This document shows, piece by piece, positions 54,554 through 64,000 of a stretch of 64,000 nucleotides of DNA; the stretch's first letter is position 1; the number at the start of each line of letters is the position of its first letter. A program made the position numbers and the translations under genes. The stretch covers positions 400,765-464,764 of the forward strand of contig CANMKK010000001.1 in NCBI GenBank assembly GCA_947498455.1, read 5' to 3'. The DNA is from an uncultured Aquimarina sp. (lineage in GTDB: Bacteria > Bacteroidota > Bacteroidia > Flavobacteriales > Flavobacteriaceae). The notes beneath the pieces are model-generated. The model was not told where the DNA came from and did no database searches. It saw nothing but the letters and a program-made list of their open reading frames with translations.

Positions 54554-55572
54554 AAAAGATAAAATTATTCTTTTTGGAGTGCTGTATTTACTTGTACAGT
54601 TTCTTAAAAACTCTACTGGTAAACGAGCCTTTTAAGAATATTTCAAAAACTAACTTAATTATTTCTTTAAAAGAATTAATCAACAAATTTAATAAGATCT
54701 TGTTTAATAAATTAAAATATCGATATAGTAGCATACCAAGTATGGTAGTTGTTCTATTATTATTAACCGGATGTGTATCAGAAAATGCCGAAGAACTTTT
54801 TCCTACTAACGATGTGGCGGCTACTGCTATATATGATAGTAGTTTAAAATCAATTATAGAAAATAAATGTATTAATTGTCATGTCTATCATCTAGAAGGA
54901 ACTAATAGATATGATACTTATGAAAAAACGAAGTCTTCTATTGGTCAAATGTTGGAAAGAATTAATGCTACTTCTAATATTTCAATGCCTCCGGACGAAT
55001 CTCCACAATTAACGGAAGAAGAAAAGTTAGTATTCCTTGACTTTTTTAATGTTTTAAATTCTGATGATGACTCAGAAGATGATGATGAGATAAAATTAAC
55101 TTTTACCGCCTATAAGTATCCCATATTCGAAGAACGTGTTGGTGTGAGTGGTACCTTTAGAAACATACAATACCAACTTAATGAGGATTATACAGAACCT
55201 ATACATATGTTACAAGATGCTACGGTGAATATTGAAACAAGCCTTATCGATTTAGATGGTCCAGAAGGGTTACGGACTATGAATATAAAAAACCACTTTT
55301 TTGCATTCTTTAGTCCTTCAATTACAGGACAGGTAATAAGCTATAATGAAACAGAAGCTATTATTAGTTTTACAATGAATAATAATACTCATGATGTTAA
55401 TTTTAATGTTTCTATTGAAGACGACAAATTGGTGCTAAAAGGAACAATTGATGATCTAAATCTTTTTAACTGGACAGATGCTTATGATGAATTAGAGGTC
55501 GTTTGTGGTGAGCTTCATGAGAACAAAGTATGGCCTGATTTAGATTTGGAAGTAGTCTTTCCTATTGATTAA
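54550..55572 (+). CDS. Cytochrome c-like lipoprotein
   Basis: 340 residues from the coupled ATG. A haem-attachment motif CINCH (Cys107, Cys110, His111) and a later SMPPDESPQLTEEE with a Met ligand candidate identify a small c-type cytochrome domain; residues ~175-335 are a beta-rich domain of unknown type. The first 64 residues are Lys/Phe-rich and not signal-like, whereas Met65 begins an ideal lipoprotein signal (VVLLLLTGC, Cys75). Translation may really start at 54742. It follows YceI in one transcript, suggesting a periplasmic redox role. Confidence 0.72.
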   Translation: MKKIKLFFLECCIYLYSFLKTLLVNEPFKNISKTNLIISLKELINKFNKILFNKLKYRYSSIPSMVVVLLLLTGCVSENAEELFPTNDVAATAIYDSSLKSIIENKCINCHVYHLEGTNRYDTYEKTKSSIGQMLERINATSNISMPPDESPQLTEEEKLVFLDFFNVLNSDDDSEDDDEIKLTFTAYKYPIFEERVGVSGTFRNIQYQLNEDYTEPIHMLQDATVNIETSLIDLDGPEGLRTMNIKNHFFAFFSPSITGQVISYNETEAIISFTMNNNTHDVNFNVSIEDDKLVLKGTIDDLNLFNWTDAYDELEVVCGELHENKVWPDLDLEVVFPID

Positions 55573-55835
55573 ATAACTAATACTTAAAATATATAATCCC
55601 CCCATTATATATTATATTATTTATCATTCGTAACATCTCCTATACAAGAGTTTTGATGACTCAAGTATTTTTACACAAATCACTAATACACTAAAAAAAT
55701 TCCTCTTTTTAAAATAAAACTCTATTCAATTCTATACATCAGGGAGCAATGAATATGTAATATAATCATATCCATAGGGTTTGGATTTTTGGTATCAATG
55801 GTAGCTTGCCGAGGTAATCGATTAATGGTTTTTAC

Positions 55836-56231
55836 TTATATAAACTGATGTAAAACTTGCGGTGTAATCATACTATGCGAAGCATGGTGAACAGTTTCTC
55901 CATTACGAATCACAATAAACTGAGGAGATTCGTGAAAAACCTGAAACTTTGCTGCTATTTCTGATGAAATATCTCTATGATTTAGTAAATCTAAATAATA
56001 CAAATCAACTTGGTCTTCTGTAAGATCAAAACTGCTTTCAAAATTATTTATGACCATTTTACTAATTCCACACCTTGTAGAATGTTTAAAAATAGCCTGT
56101 GTTTTAGTCTTAGAAGTTTCGACTATGGAGTTTAACTGCTCTACAGTTGTTATTTCTTGCCAAGGCAACGCCTGTTTCTCTTCTTTAGACTCCTTATTTT
56201 CAGTTCTAAATATCTTTCCAAATAATCCCAT
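55836..56231 (-). CDS. ytxJ: YtxJ-like bacillithiol-system redox protein
   Basis: 131-residue thioredoxin-fold monothiol protein. The active site STRCGISKM, the EVYYLDLLNHRDIS-like region and FQVFHESPQFIVI match YtxJ, a bacilliredoxin-like protein found in bacillithiol-using bacteria including Flavobacteriia. It probably removes bacillithiol from oxidised protein Cys. Divergent from clpB with 208 bp between. Confidence 0.87.
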   Translation of the reverse strand: MGLFGKIFRTENKESKEEKQALPWQEITTVEQLNSIVETSKTKTQAIFKHSTRCGISKMVINNFESSFDLTEDQVDLYYLDLLNHRDISSEIAAKFQVFHESPQFIVIRNGETVHHASHSMITPQVLHQFI

Positions 56232-56439
56232 ATCTATATCCTTAAAATCATTACAAACTTAAAAAAATGATCTTTAAAAATTTAATTAATATACAGTTAT
56301 GTTATTCTTTTGTCGCAAGAGAGTCAGCAACTTTACACAGCGTCAAAAAGTCAGTAAAATTAGCGCTTTTAAAGACATTTTGACACACTGAATAAATAGG
56401 AATATTATTTGATTTATAATCTCAAAAAAGAATATCACT

Positions 56440-59040
56440 ATGAATTTTAATAATTTCACTATAAAATCACAAGAAGCCATCCAGCAAGCGCAACAGCTTG
56501 CACAAGGATTTGGGCATCAGCAGATAGAGAACGAACATATTTTTAAAGCAATCTTTACGGTTGATGAAAATGTACTTCCATTTTTATTAAAAAAGCTAAA
56601 CGTAAACATTACCTTACTACAACAGGTTTTAGATAGTACACTAGAAAGTTTTCCTAAAGTAAGTGGAGGAGAATTACAACTTTCCCGTGAAGCTGGAAAA
56701 TCCCTGAATGAAGCTAGTATTGTTGCTAAAGGGATGAATGACGAATACGTATCTATAGAACACCTGGTGATTGCCATTTTTAAATCCAAAAGCAAAATAT
56801 CTCAAATACTTAAAGATCAAGGAGTAACAGAAAAAAATTTAAAAGAGGTTATTCAGGAAATTAGAAATGGAGAACGTGTGACTTCTCAAAGTGCGGAAGA
56901 AACGTATCAATCTCTAAGTAAATATGCTAAAAACCTAAATGAGCTTGCTGAGAATGGAAAATTAGACCCTGTAATCGGTCGCGATGAAGAAATCAGAAGA
57001 ATTTTACAAATCCTATCACGTCGTACCAAAAATAACCCAATGCTAGTGGGAGAACCTGGTGTGGGTAAAACTGCCATTGCAGAGGGATTAGCACATCGGA
57101 TTATCGCAGGGGATATTCCGGATAATCTAAAGGATAAACAAATTTATTCATTAGATATGGGAGCTTTGATTGCCGGAGCTAAATTTAAGGGAGAGTTCGA
57201 AGAGCGTTTAAAAGCTGTTGTTAAGGAAGTGACCTCCAGCGATGGAAATATCGTATTATTTATAGATGAAATACATACACTAGTCGGTGCAGGAGGTGGT
57301 CAAGGTGCAATGGATGCTGCAAACATTCTAAAACCTGCATTGGCTCGAGGAGAGTTACGAGCTATTGGTGCTACTACGATGGATGAATATCAAAAATATT
57401 TTGAAAAAGATAAGGCATTGGAGAGACGATTCCAAAGAGTCACTGTAGATGAACCAGATACCGAAAGTGCCATTTCTATTTTAAGAGGTATTAAAGAAAA
57501 ATACGAGACACATCATAAGGTTCGCATCAAAGATGAAGCAATTATAGCAGCTGTAGAATTATCACAGCGATATATTACCAATCGGTTTTTACCAGATAAA
57601 GCTATTGATTTAATGGATGAAGCTGCTTCTAAACTTCGTATGGAGATTAACTCTAAGCCTGAAGAATTAGATGTGCTTGATAGAAAAGTTATGCAACTCG
57701 AAATTGAAATCGAAGCTATCAAAAGAGAAAATGATGAAACAAAACTTAGATCATTAAATGCAGATCTTGCCAATTACAAAGAAGAGCGAAATGAGATTTT
57801 CTCTAAATGGCAAAGTGAAAAAGAAGTTGTTGACGCCATTCAGAATGCCAAAAAAGATATTGAAGAATATAAAGCGGAGGCAGAACGTGCAGAACGTAAT
57901 GGAGACTATGGAAAAGTAGCAGAGCTACGTTACGGAAAGATTAAGGAAGCGCAAGAAAGTTTGGAGATATTACAAGAGCAGTTACAACAGCAACAAAGCA
58001 CATCATCCTTGATTAAAGAAGAAGTTACGAATGATGATATTGCAGAAGTTGTAGCAAAATGGACAGGAGTTCCGGTAACTAAAATGCTACAAAGCGAACG
58101 AGAAAAATTATTGGTTTTAGAAAAAGAATTGCAAAAAAGAATTGTTGGGCAATCCGAGGCGATACTTGCAGTAAGTGATGCTGTTCGTCGAAGTCGCGCA
58201 GGGTTGCAAGATCAGAAAAAACCAATTGGTTCTTTCCTATTTTTAGGAACAACCGGAGTTGGTAAAACGGAGCTCGCCAAAGCACTTGCAGAGTATTTAT
58301 TTAATGACGAAAGTGCAATGACACGTATCGACATGAGTGAATATCAGGAACGCCATGCTGTAAGTCGACTAGTAGGAGCTCCTCCAGGATACGTAGGGTA
58401 TGATGAAGGTGGACAACTTACAGAAGCCGTACGTAGAAAGCCATATTCTGTAGTTCTTTTGGATGAAATCGAAAAAGCACATCCCGATACATTCAATATT
58501 TTACTACAAGTATTAGATGAAGGCAGATTAACAGACAATAAAGGAAGAACAGCCGATTTTAGAAATACTATTATCATTATGACCAGTAATATGGGAGGGC
58601 ATATTATTCAGGAAAAATTCGAAGTCTTAAATGATATCGATACAGCAATGGAAAGCGCTAAAATAGAAGTATTAGGATTATTAAAACAATCCGTAAGACC
58701 TGAGTTTTTAAATAGAATCGATGACATCATTATGTTTACGCCTTTAACGAAAAGCAATATCCGTGAAATAGTAAAACTTCAGTTAAAAAATGTTGCTGCT
58801 ATGTTAGAACAACAAGGAATAACATTGGATGCCACCAATGAATCGATTACATTTTTGGCTGAAAAAGGATACCAACCAGAGTTTGGTGCCAGACCTGTAA
58901 AACGAACCATACAAAAAGAAGTATTAAATCAGTTATCTAAAGAAATACTGGCAGGAAAAGTTTCTACTGATAATATTATCCTGTTAGATGAGTTTGATAA
59001 TACTCTTGTTTTTAGAAACCAAACGGACCTAGTATCCTAA
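56440..59040 (+). CDS. clpB: ATP-dependent disaggregase ClpB
   Basis: 866-residue Hsp100 chaperone that with DnaK rescues aggregated proteins. N-domain (1-145), AAA1 with Walker A GEPGVGKT and [19 protein letters not shown], a full coiled-coil M-domain (~410-530), and AAA2 with [16 protein letters not shown] and the [16 protein letters not shown] segment. The M-domain separates it from ClpA/ClpC. Upstream a loose dyad GTCAAAA...TTTTGAC (56341-56383) might belong to heat-shock control. A strong terminator follows. Confidence 0.96.
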   Translation: MNFNNFTIKSQEAIQQAQQLAQGFGHQQIENEHIFKAIFTVDENVLPFLLKKLNVNITLLQQVLDSTLESFPKVSGGELQLSREAGKSLNEASIVAKGMNDEYVSIEHLVIAIFKSKSKISQILKDQGVTEKNLKEVIQEIRNGERVTSQSAEETYQSLSKYAKNLNELAENGKLDPVIGRDEEIRRILQILSRRTKNNPMLVGEPGVGKTAIAEGLAHRIIAGDIPDNLKDKQIYSLDMGALIAGAKFKGEFEERLKAVVKEVTSSDGNIVLFIDEIHTLVGAGGGQGAMDAANILKPALARGELRAIGATTMDEYQKYFEKDKALERRFQRVTVDEPDTESAISILRGIKEKYETHHKVRIKDEAIIAAVELSQRYITNRFLPDKAIDLMDEAASKLRMEINSKPEELDVLDRKVMQLEIEIEAIKRENDETKLRSLNADLANYKEERNEIFSKWQSEKEVVDAIQNAKKDIEEYKAEAERAERNGDYGKVAELRYGKIKEAQESLEILQEQLQQQQSTSSLIKEEVTNDDIAEVVAKWTGVPVTKMLQSEREKLLVLEKELQKRIVGQSEAILAVSDAVRRSRAGLQDQKKPIGSFLFLGTTGVGKTELAKALAEYLFNDESAMTRIDMSEYQERHAVSRLVGAPPGYVGYDEGGQLTEAVRRKPYSVVLLDEIEKAHPDTFNILLQVLDEGRLTDNKGRTADFRNTIIIMTSNMGGHIIQEKFEVLNDIDTAMESAKIEVLGLLKQSVRPEFLNRIDDIIMFTPLTKSNIREIVKLQLKNVAAMLEQQGITLDATNESITFLAEKGYQPEFGARPVKRTIQKEVLNQLSKEILAGKVSTDNIILLDEFDNTLVFRNQTDLVS

Positions 59041-59071
59041 ATACGTCGAAATTCTTAATTATATCATATAT

Positions 59072-59108
59072 AAAAAGGTAAGTTTTCTGTTGATAACTTA
59101 CCTTTTTT
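59072..59108 (+). terminator. Rho-independent terminator of clpB
   Basis: AAAAAGGTAAGTT and AACTTACCTTTTT form a 13-bp stem followed by T6, 31 bp after the stop. Confidence 0.88.
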
Positions 59109-59251
59109 GTATCAGGTAAAAATATCAAAAATCGCTGGTCATTTTGAAATACAACAAAGTAAGGTAAAACCGTAATTAAATTATGTTTAATATATAAATA
59201 GTTAATAACTATATCTTAAAAAAAATATCCTTTTACGTATATTGCTCCATT

Positions 59252-59899
59252 ATGAAACCAACTATATTACTCCTTTTTTACATACTTGGTATGGCCATTT
59301 CTTATGGTCAAAATAAAGAGGAAATACTATCATTTATAGATAATAAAAACTCAGTTATTAATGAGCTTATTGACGATGGGGGACTAAGGCAATATCATAC
59401 CTGTTATACAAATGAAACATCATTAGAAAAAGGTACCCTGGTATTCTATTATAATAGTAGTGAATTAAAACATATTCTACATCAATATACCATAGGTCGC
59501 GTAACGTACAAAGACGTATACTATATCTGGAATGATGAATTATTTTTTCAATTTTCTACACATACAGTCAAATATCAAGAACATCTTGCTAATACAAGTA
59601 ATACTTCTCTAGTTTCTGAAGTTGCTTTGACACTTGAGGATCGATACTATTTTCATAATGGAGAACCTATTAAATGTGAATTTAGCAGTATTGAAACCCG
59701 AAGTAATCGAAATAAACCATCTATAAAACACAATATCATTGAAGCTGTGGATTGTAAAATGGTAGAAAAAATTACTAAAAAATATACATCATTATTGCAA
59801 TATCAAAATAAAAAGGTCAAAGATCCCTGCGATTTATCCAGAAGCATTTCTAGTATTATGCCAGAGCATATTTTTAATGGTAGTTTGGGTAGTAATTGA
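59252..59899 (+). CDS. Secreted hypothetical protein
   Basis: 215 residues with a signal peptide (ISYGQ at ~20). Acidic/aromatic, single domain, with paired Cys (Cys51 and a C-terminal Cys near DPCDLS). No family recognised. Monocistronic. Confidence 0.6.
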   Translation: MKPTILLLFYILGMAISYGQNKEEILSFIDNKNSVINELIDDGGLRQYHTCYTNETSLEKGTLVFYYNSSELKHILHQYTIGRVTYKDVYYIWNDELFFQFSTHTVKYQEHLANTSNTSLVSEVALTLEDRYYFHNGEPIKCEFSSIETRSNRNKPSIKHNIIEAVDCKMVEKITKKYTSLLQYQNKKVKDPCDLSRSISSIMPEHIFNGSLGSN

Positions 59900-59974
59900 T
59901 TTTTTATTTATTAAATGTAGTAACTTCAAAAAGAGTAGATAGAACATCTATGCATCACACCAACAACCTAAGTT

Positions 59975-60134
59975 ATACCAGTTGTTGTTTGAATTTACTG
60001 GAAAAGAAAATAAAGATTTTTTTGTTTCAATAAAGAAGAAAAATTAAGCATAGCTGGGCTACGGTTTATTTTTATTCTGAAATTGAGGCACAAAAAAGAA
60101 CATTTTATTACGGTAAATTCAAATGACAATGGTA
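59975..60134. repeat. MITE-like repeat family B, copy 2 (inverted)
   Basis: Reverse complement of 8839-9001 over its full length: begins ATACCAGTTGTTGTTTGAAT and ends CAAATGACAATGGTA, with the central GCATAGCTGGGCTACG stem. It occupies half of the 310-bp gap before the next gene. Confidence 0.8.
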
Positions 60135-60209
60135 GAAGTTTCAGACTTACCATAGCATCTAATTTTTTATTCCTAAGTTAGCATCAAACAACAAATCTGT
60201 TAACTTTAT

Positions 60210-60683
60210 ATGAAAGCTGCTACAGTAAGAGAATTGAAACTAGAATTAAGTAATTGCTCACATCAGGAATTGACAACACTCTGTCTTCGATTATCTAAAT
60301 TCAAAAAAGAAAATAAAGAATTACTTACCTATCTATTATACGAGGCCTCTAATGAAGATAATTATGTGGCAGAAGTACAACAGGAGATCACCAAAGAGTT
60401 TAACCTTATTAATACGAGTAGTTATTATTACATCAAAAAAAGTGTCCGCAAGATATTACGTATTGCTAAAAAGTATATTAGATATTCTGGCAAAAAAGAA
60501 ACAGAAGTAGAGATACTTATTTATTTCTGTACAGAATTAAGAAATATGCAACCCTCTATCAGAAACAACAAAGTACTGTATGGCATCTATGAGAGACAAA
60601 TCATAAACATCAGAAAGATTATTTCATCCCTACATGAAGATCTAAAATATGATTATGAGTTAGCCTTACAATCAATTGATTAA
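60210..60683 (+). CDS. Helical hypothetical protein
   Basis: 157-residue basic, all-alpha cytosolic protein (ATVRELKLELSNCSHQELTTL, KKSVRKILRIAKKYIRYS). The start motif resembles a family of small uncharacterised flavobacterial proteins that begin with LKxEL and LSKFKKENKELL. No catalytic residues. Monocistronic. Confidence 0.65.
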   Translation: MKAATVRELKLELSNCSHQELTTLCLRLSKFKKENKELLTYLLYEASNEDNYVAEVQQEITKEFNLINTSSYYYIKKSVRKILRIAKKYIRYSGKKETEVEILIYFCTELRNMQPSIRNNKVLYGIYERQIINIRKIISSLHEDLKYDYELALQSID

Positions 60684-60815
60684 GCTTCTTTTTTTTATAC
60701 CATTCTTATAATTTACAACCAAGAGTCAAAACTATATACAACATATAGAAAATAATGACATTACTGATATACCATGATTATGCATGTAAAAGTAGACATT
60801 GCTTAATTCCGTACA

Positions 60816-61253
60816 TCACTTACACGACATATCAGCTATAATTTTCCAATGCCCATCTATCTTTTTAAAAATGATCATAAATATACCATTGGCATCCCCC
60901 ACTTTTCTGGTTAAGTGATATGCTCCCATTACCCAGTACGAGTTATGTTCTATCTTTGACATATCCTGGATTGTAAATTGAAGAATCCCAGAATGATCCT
61001 TGGTAGGATATCCTTTTTTATAATTATCCAGAGTTTGCTGCCATCCTAGTGTCAGTCCCTTACTACCATAAAACTTTAGGGAATCATTTTTCCAGTACCC
61101 CTTCATAAAACCTTCGAGATCGTTATTGGACCAGGCTTTTTCTTGCAGTTTTAATACCGTAAAAATTGCCTTTTTATCTTCCGATTCGTTGGTTTGAGCT
61201 ATACAATTACTTATAAAAAGAATACAGGCGATATACATTAGTTTTTTCATCAA
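60816..61253 (-). CDS. Secreted NTF2/SnoaL-like (DUF4440) protein
   Basis: 145 residues: signal peptide (NCIAQ at ~19), then the cone-shaped NTF2-like fold with VLKLQEKAWSNNDLEGFMKGYW and a C-terminal FKKIDGHWKIIADMSCK, as in DUF4440 proteins. Ligand or substrate unknown. Confidence 0.8.
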   Translation of the reverse strand: MMKKLMYIACILFISNCIAQTNESEDKKAIFTVLKLQEKAWSNNDLEGFMKGYWKNDSLKFYGSKGLTLGWQQTLDNYKKGYPTKDHSGILQFTIQDMSKIEHNSYWVMGAYHLTRKVGDANGIFMIIFKKIDGHWKIIADMSCK

Positions 61254-61378
61254 TTTATATTTTTTTAGTTATTTACATTGACTTAGCTTGATAGAAGTAT
61301 GAAATTATCTAATATACAATAATGTATTAGTAACTGTTCTATCAGGCTTACATAAAATTGTGATGCCTATATCTTGGA

Positions 61379-62305
61379 TTAAGACTTTGGTTCATTTTTA
61401 ACTTTGATTGCCAGCACATTCCCTATAATTATAAGTCCCATTCCTACAAAAGCGTAGATATCTGGTTTATACCCTTCGAAAATAGTAGAAATGATCAATG
61501 CAATTATGGGAATTACAATAATAGTATACGAAGCTTTTCCTACTCCTACTCTACCAATCAGTATAAGATAGGCCGTAAATGCTATAATAGATCCAAACAA
61601 TGCCAAATAACTCAATGAAAAAATATAAGAAGAAGAGGTGTCAAAAGTTATCGATTTCCCACTAATTAAGGCTATTACAAACATCGCAATGGCACCGTAT
61701 AGCATTCCAAAACCATTTGTCTGAACAACCGGTAATTGAAAAGTACGTTGATTGTACGCCGATGTAATATTTCCTAGAGAGGCAAAGATTAGCGAAATAA
61801 CACAGAATATCAACCCCTTAATTTGATCATCCGAAAATTCAATCCTTCTGAATTCTGCCTGGTATATTAAAACCGTACCTAAAAGACCAAAAACAGCACC
61901 TATAATAATGTTTCTTTTGATTTTTTCGCCTAATAAAAGGGCTCCAAAAAAAATATTAAGAAATATTAGGGTTGAAAATGCTACGGCCACTAACCCACTA
62001 CTAAGATATAGCTCTGACATATATACCAACCAATAATTGGTCCCGAATAATAAAACTCCCTGTAATGCGATAAAAAAATGATGCTTCTTAGTAAAAGACA
62101 AGGGAAGCTTTCTAATTTTTGAGTATCCAAGCAGTATAACAGCCGCTAATCCAAATCGATATGAAACCGATAATACTGGATCCACAACACCTAATTGATG
62201 TTTAATAATATACCAAGTAGAACCCCATATCAATGCGGGAATTATAAATAATATGTAATTAGATTTATGCATTATGGAAAAAGGTGAAATTAATAGATCA
62301 TTCAC
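61379..62305 (-). CDS. EamA-family (DMT) transporter
   Basis: 308 residues with ten membrane helices arranged as two EamA repeats (about 15-150 and 165-300); IWGSTWYIIK at the first helix and GSIIAFTAYLI in the second half are typical. Probably exports or imports a small metabolite. The ATG at 62305 precedes a short polar lead; MHKSNYILF (12 residues in) is an equally good start. The 325-bp region upstream (to 62630) is non-coding and should hold the promoter of the GG peptide on the other strand. Confidence 0.87.
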   Translation of the reverse strand: MNDLLISPFSIMHKSNYILFIIPALIWGSTWYIIKHQLGVVDPVLSVSYRFGLAAVILLGYSKIRKLPLSFTKKHHFFIALQGVLLFGTNYWLVYMSELYLSSGLVAVAFSTLIFLNIFFGALLLGEKIKRNIIIGAVFGLLGTVLIYQAEFRRIEFSDDQIKGLIFCVISLIFASLGNITSAYNQRTFQLPVVQTNGFGMLYGAIAMFVIALISGKSITFDTSSSYIFSLSYLALFGSIIAFTAYLILIGRVGVGKASYTIIVIPIIALIISTIFEGYKPDIYAFVGMGLIIIGNVLAIKVKNEPKS

Positions 62306-62630
62306 CGTAAATATAGATCAAATTAACTCCATTGATATATGCCCGAAATAGAAGAAGTACACCATTTATCAACAATATTTCGTTCCGAAATTATCTTTTT
62401 TTCGGCTTGATTTTACATTTATATTTCGCAAAAGATCGTTTTAAAGTTACACTTACATTCCCCTAATGTGCATTGGGAAAATACACCTTCAATATTAGAT
62501 TAAAATTTTGTTAACCTCTTAATAATAAGTCTTCATATTAGAAAAAAGTAGTAGATTAATCCTCAATCACATAACACAAAAAGATCTAATTACTTACCTG
62601 AATATTTATTAATCAAATCATTATAAAAAC

Positions 62631-62804
62631 ATGAAAAAATCACTTATCAATCTAGGAAAAATTCTACCTAAAGCTCAACAACGAACTATTAATGGAGGCG
62701 GATATACGGAATGTGTTACCAGTTCTGATTGTCCCAATAATATGATGTGCTGTTATATTGCATACTACCGGACCGAAATATGCACATGGGAACAGTTTTG
62801 TTAA
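62631..62804 (+). CDS. Orphan GG-leader six-Cys peptide with C-C-CC-C-C framework
   Basis: 57-codon gene, ATG at 62631 to TAA at 62804. The leader MKKSLINLGKILPKAQQ, then Gly22-Gly23, is a widespread flavobacterial GG leader, different from that of peptides 1-5. The core has Cys28, Cys34, Cys40-Cys41, Cys51 and Cys57, i.e. C-x5-C-x5-CC-x9-C-x5-C, the order seen in cystine-knot (knottin-like) peptides. There is no modifying or export gene adjacent. A strong terminator follows. Confidence 0.75.
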   Translation: MKKSLINLGKILPKAQQRTINGGGYTECVTSSDCPNNMMCCYIAYYRTEICTWEQFC

Positions 62805-62874
62805 TAGTTTTTAAAAATATAACGCGGACTACTGTTTAAAATTAAAGAGTATGTGACGTGATATAAATACCGAG

Positions 62875-62908
62875 AAATCCACAGTAACTTCTTACCGTGG
62901 ATTTTTTT
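62875..62908 (+). terminator. Terminator of the orphan GG peptide
   Basis: AAATCCACAGTAA and TTACCGTGGATTT pair with one mismatch around a CTTC loop, followed by a T-run, 70 bp after the stop. Confidence 0.85.
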
Positions 62909-62937
62909 AATGAGAAACTAATATCATCTACCTTGAA

Positions 62938-63045
62938 ATTCCATATTAAAATTTGTTCTTTTTTGTTTATTTTTCAAAATAAAAATTAACCGTAGCTAAG
63001 ACTATACTGGATTTTATTTGAGAAATTTCAAAGCAAAAACAGTAT
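62938..63045. repeat. Decayed relative of repeat family B
   Basis: Contains the family blocks TTTGTTCTTTTTTGT, CAAAATAAAAATTAACCGTAGC and AAATTTCAAAGCAAAAA in the order of copy 1, but much altered. It lies in the 366-bp gap before the IS66 transposase. Confidence 0.35.
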
Positions 63046-63170
63046 AAAAAGTTTGTAACTAATCAGTTTCTATTTGGTTTTAAGAGAATAATGTCTAATT
63101 GTCATGATTTCGTGGCATAAAGTCATGTGTTATATTTTCAAATCTGAGATTGGTTTATTTACTTAGCCTT

Positions 63171-64000
63171 ATGGATAACAGCTTATTATTACTAAGGCTT
63201 GAAGCACTGGAATTTCGTTTAGAACTTTTAGAGAAAGAAAATGCTGAATTAAAGGAGCGCCTATCTAAATACGAGACCCCTAAAAACAGTATCAATAGTT
63301 CTATTGCCCCTTCTAAGGATGAGAATCGTCCCAGACCCAATCAAAGCCTACGTAAATCATCAGGCAAGAAGCCCGGAGGTCAATCAGGGCATAAAGGTAA
63401 AACATTAGAAATGAGATCCACCCCTGATCAAGTTGTAGATTTGTTTGCTGATTACTGTTTAGAATGTGGATCTTCTTTATCGGATATATTACCCGTAAAA
63501 GAGCAATCCCGCCAAGTGATCGACATCCCTGTTATAAAAGCTGTTTACACAGAATATCGCACCTATAGCAAACAATGTTCCTGTGGGTGCAATACCAAAG
63601 GGGAATTCCCTGAAAATATAAAAGCGCCTATAAGTTATGGGGCAAATATAGAAGCACTTGTAGGGTATTTTCATACCCGTCAATATATTCCTTTTTCTAG
63701 AATGAAGGAAACCTTCAATGATGTGTTCAACATATCCATTAGCGAAGGAGGTATCCACTGTTTATTAAATAGGTTTGCAACTAAAGCTACTCCTGTATAT
63801 CAGCAGATAAAACAACAAGTATTCAATAGCTCAGTAATTGGAGCAGATGAAACAGGGGCTAAAGTAGATGGACAGAAGCACTGGATGTGGGCTTGGCAAA
63901 CACCTAATGCTACTTATATTGCCCACTCAGACACCAGGGGAAGTGCTGCTATAGAAAAAGAATTTCCAGAAGGTTTTGCTCATAGTATATTGGTAAGTGA
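63171..64000 (+). mobile_element. IS66-family transposase (TnpC), 5 prime part
   Basis: ATG at 63171; the frame stays open to the window end, giving about 276 residues of a ~500-residue transposase. An N-terminal leucine-zipper helix (LLLLRLEALEFRLELLEKEN), a Pro/Lys-rich linker, the zinc-binding zf-IS66 domain (Cys96, Cys99, Cys136, Cys138), and the start of the DDE domain with GADETGAK (Asp226) are present. No tnpA or tnpB precedes it, as in the TnpC-only (ISBst12-like) branch. The left inverted repeat could not be fixed. Whether it is intact cannot be known from this window. Confidence 0.9.

Overview
The window looks like a chromosome segment of a marine-type Flavobacteriaceae (Bacteroidota). 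The DNA is very AT-rich, genes mostly lack Shine-Dalgarno sequences, and several starts follow a Bacteroidota -7 element (TAnnTTTG). The gene set also fits: a YtxJ bacillithiol-type redox protein, DUF5777/YceI barrel-associated proteins, LytS/LytTR regulators, many SpII lipoproteins, and double-glycine (GG) leader peptides of flavobacterial type. The genus (Aquimarina-like is my guess) is not proven by the sequence. I see no rRNA, tRNA or CRISPR array.

Layout. 0-6.8 kb: a partial DUF885 lipoprotein, a CocE-type hydrolase, a DsbD-like reductase overlapping tilS, and an orphan sigma-region-4-like protein. 7-10 kb: two secreted zincin lipoproteins, the second with a Glu-to-Gln change in its zinc motif, separated by repeat-rich DNA. 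10.4-15.7 kb: pabB, two FMN reductases (one next to an HxlR regulator) and a DEAD-box helicase. 16.4-22.8 kb: a specialised-metabolite operon with OleA-, OleC- and OleD-like enzymes, a cytochrome P450 and a JmjC/cupin protein whose iron site reads HxA. No OleB is present, which points to a beta-lactone or related lipid as product. 23-25 kb: katG. 25.6-29 kb: an operon with a YdjM-like membrane protein, a small conserved protein, a subclass-B1-like metallo-beta-lactamase and an ABC exporter.

29.2-35.2 kb: two parallel peptide modules. Each has one membrane disulfide-forming enzyme (degenerate C39-like domain, VKOR domain and DsbA-like domain in one chain) followed by its own family of Cys-rich GG-leader precursors: three with four Cys, and two with six Cys. 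They share promoter and leader-region boxes and look like a disulfide-peptide biosynthesis system. A sixth, orphan GG peptide with a C-C-CC-C-C framework lies at 62.6 kb.

35-64 kb: mostly housekeeping and envelope genes (CDGSH protein, serine hydrolase, TlpA-like protein, LytS/LytTR pair, lpd, glyA, fahA, clpB, an lspA paralogue). It also holds a Crp/Fnr regulator with an FNR-type box in front of a truncated haemoglobin operon, a YceI/cytochrome c unit, an EamA transporter and the 5 prime part of an IS66 transposase that runs off the window.

Intergenic DNA carries several families of short inverted-repeat elements (MITE-like, 80-165 bp). Separately, an exactly 21-bp-periodic tandem operator-like array occurs upstream of both zincin genes and of the Ole-like operon. 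This suggests that these three units share one regulator.
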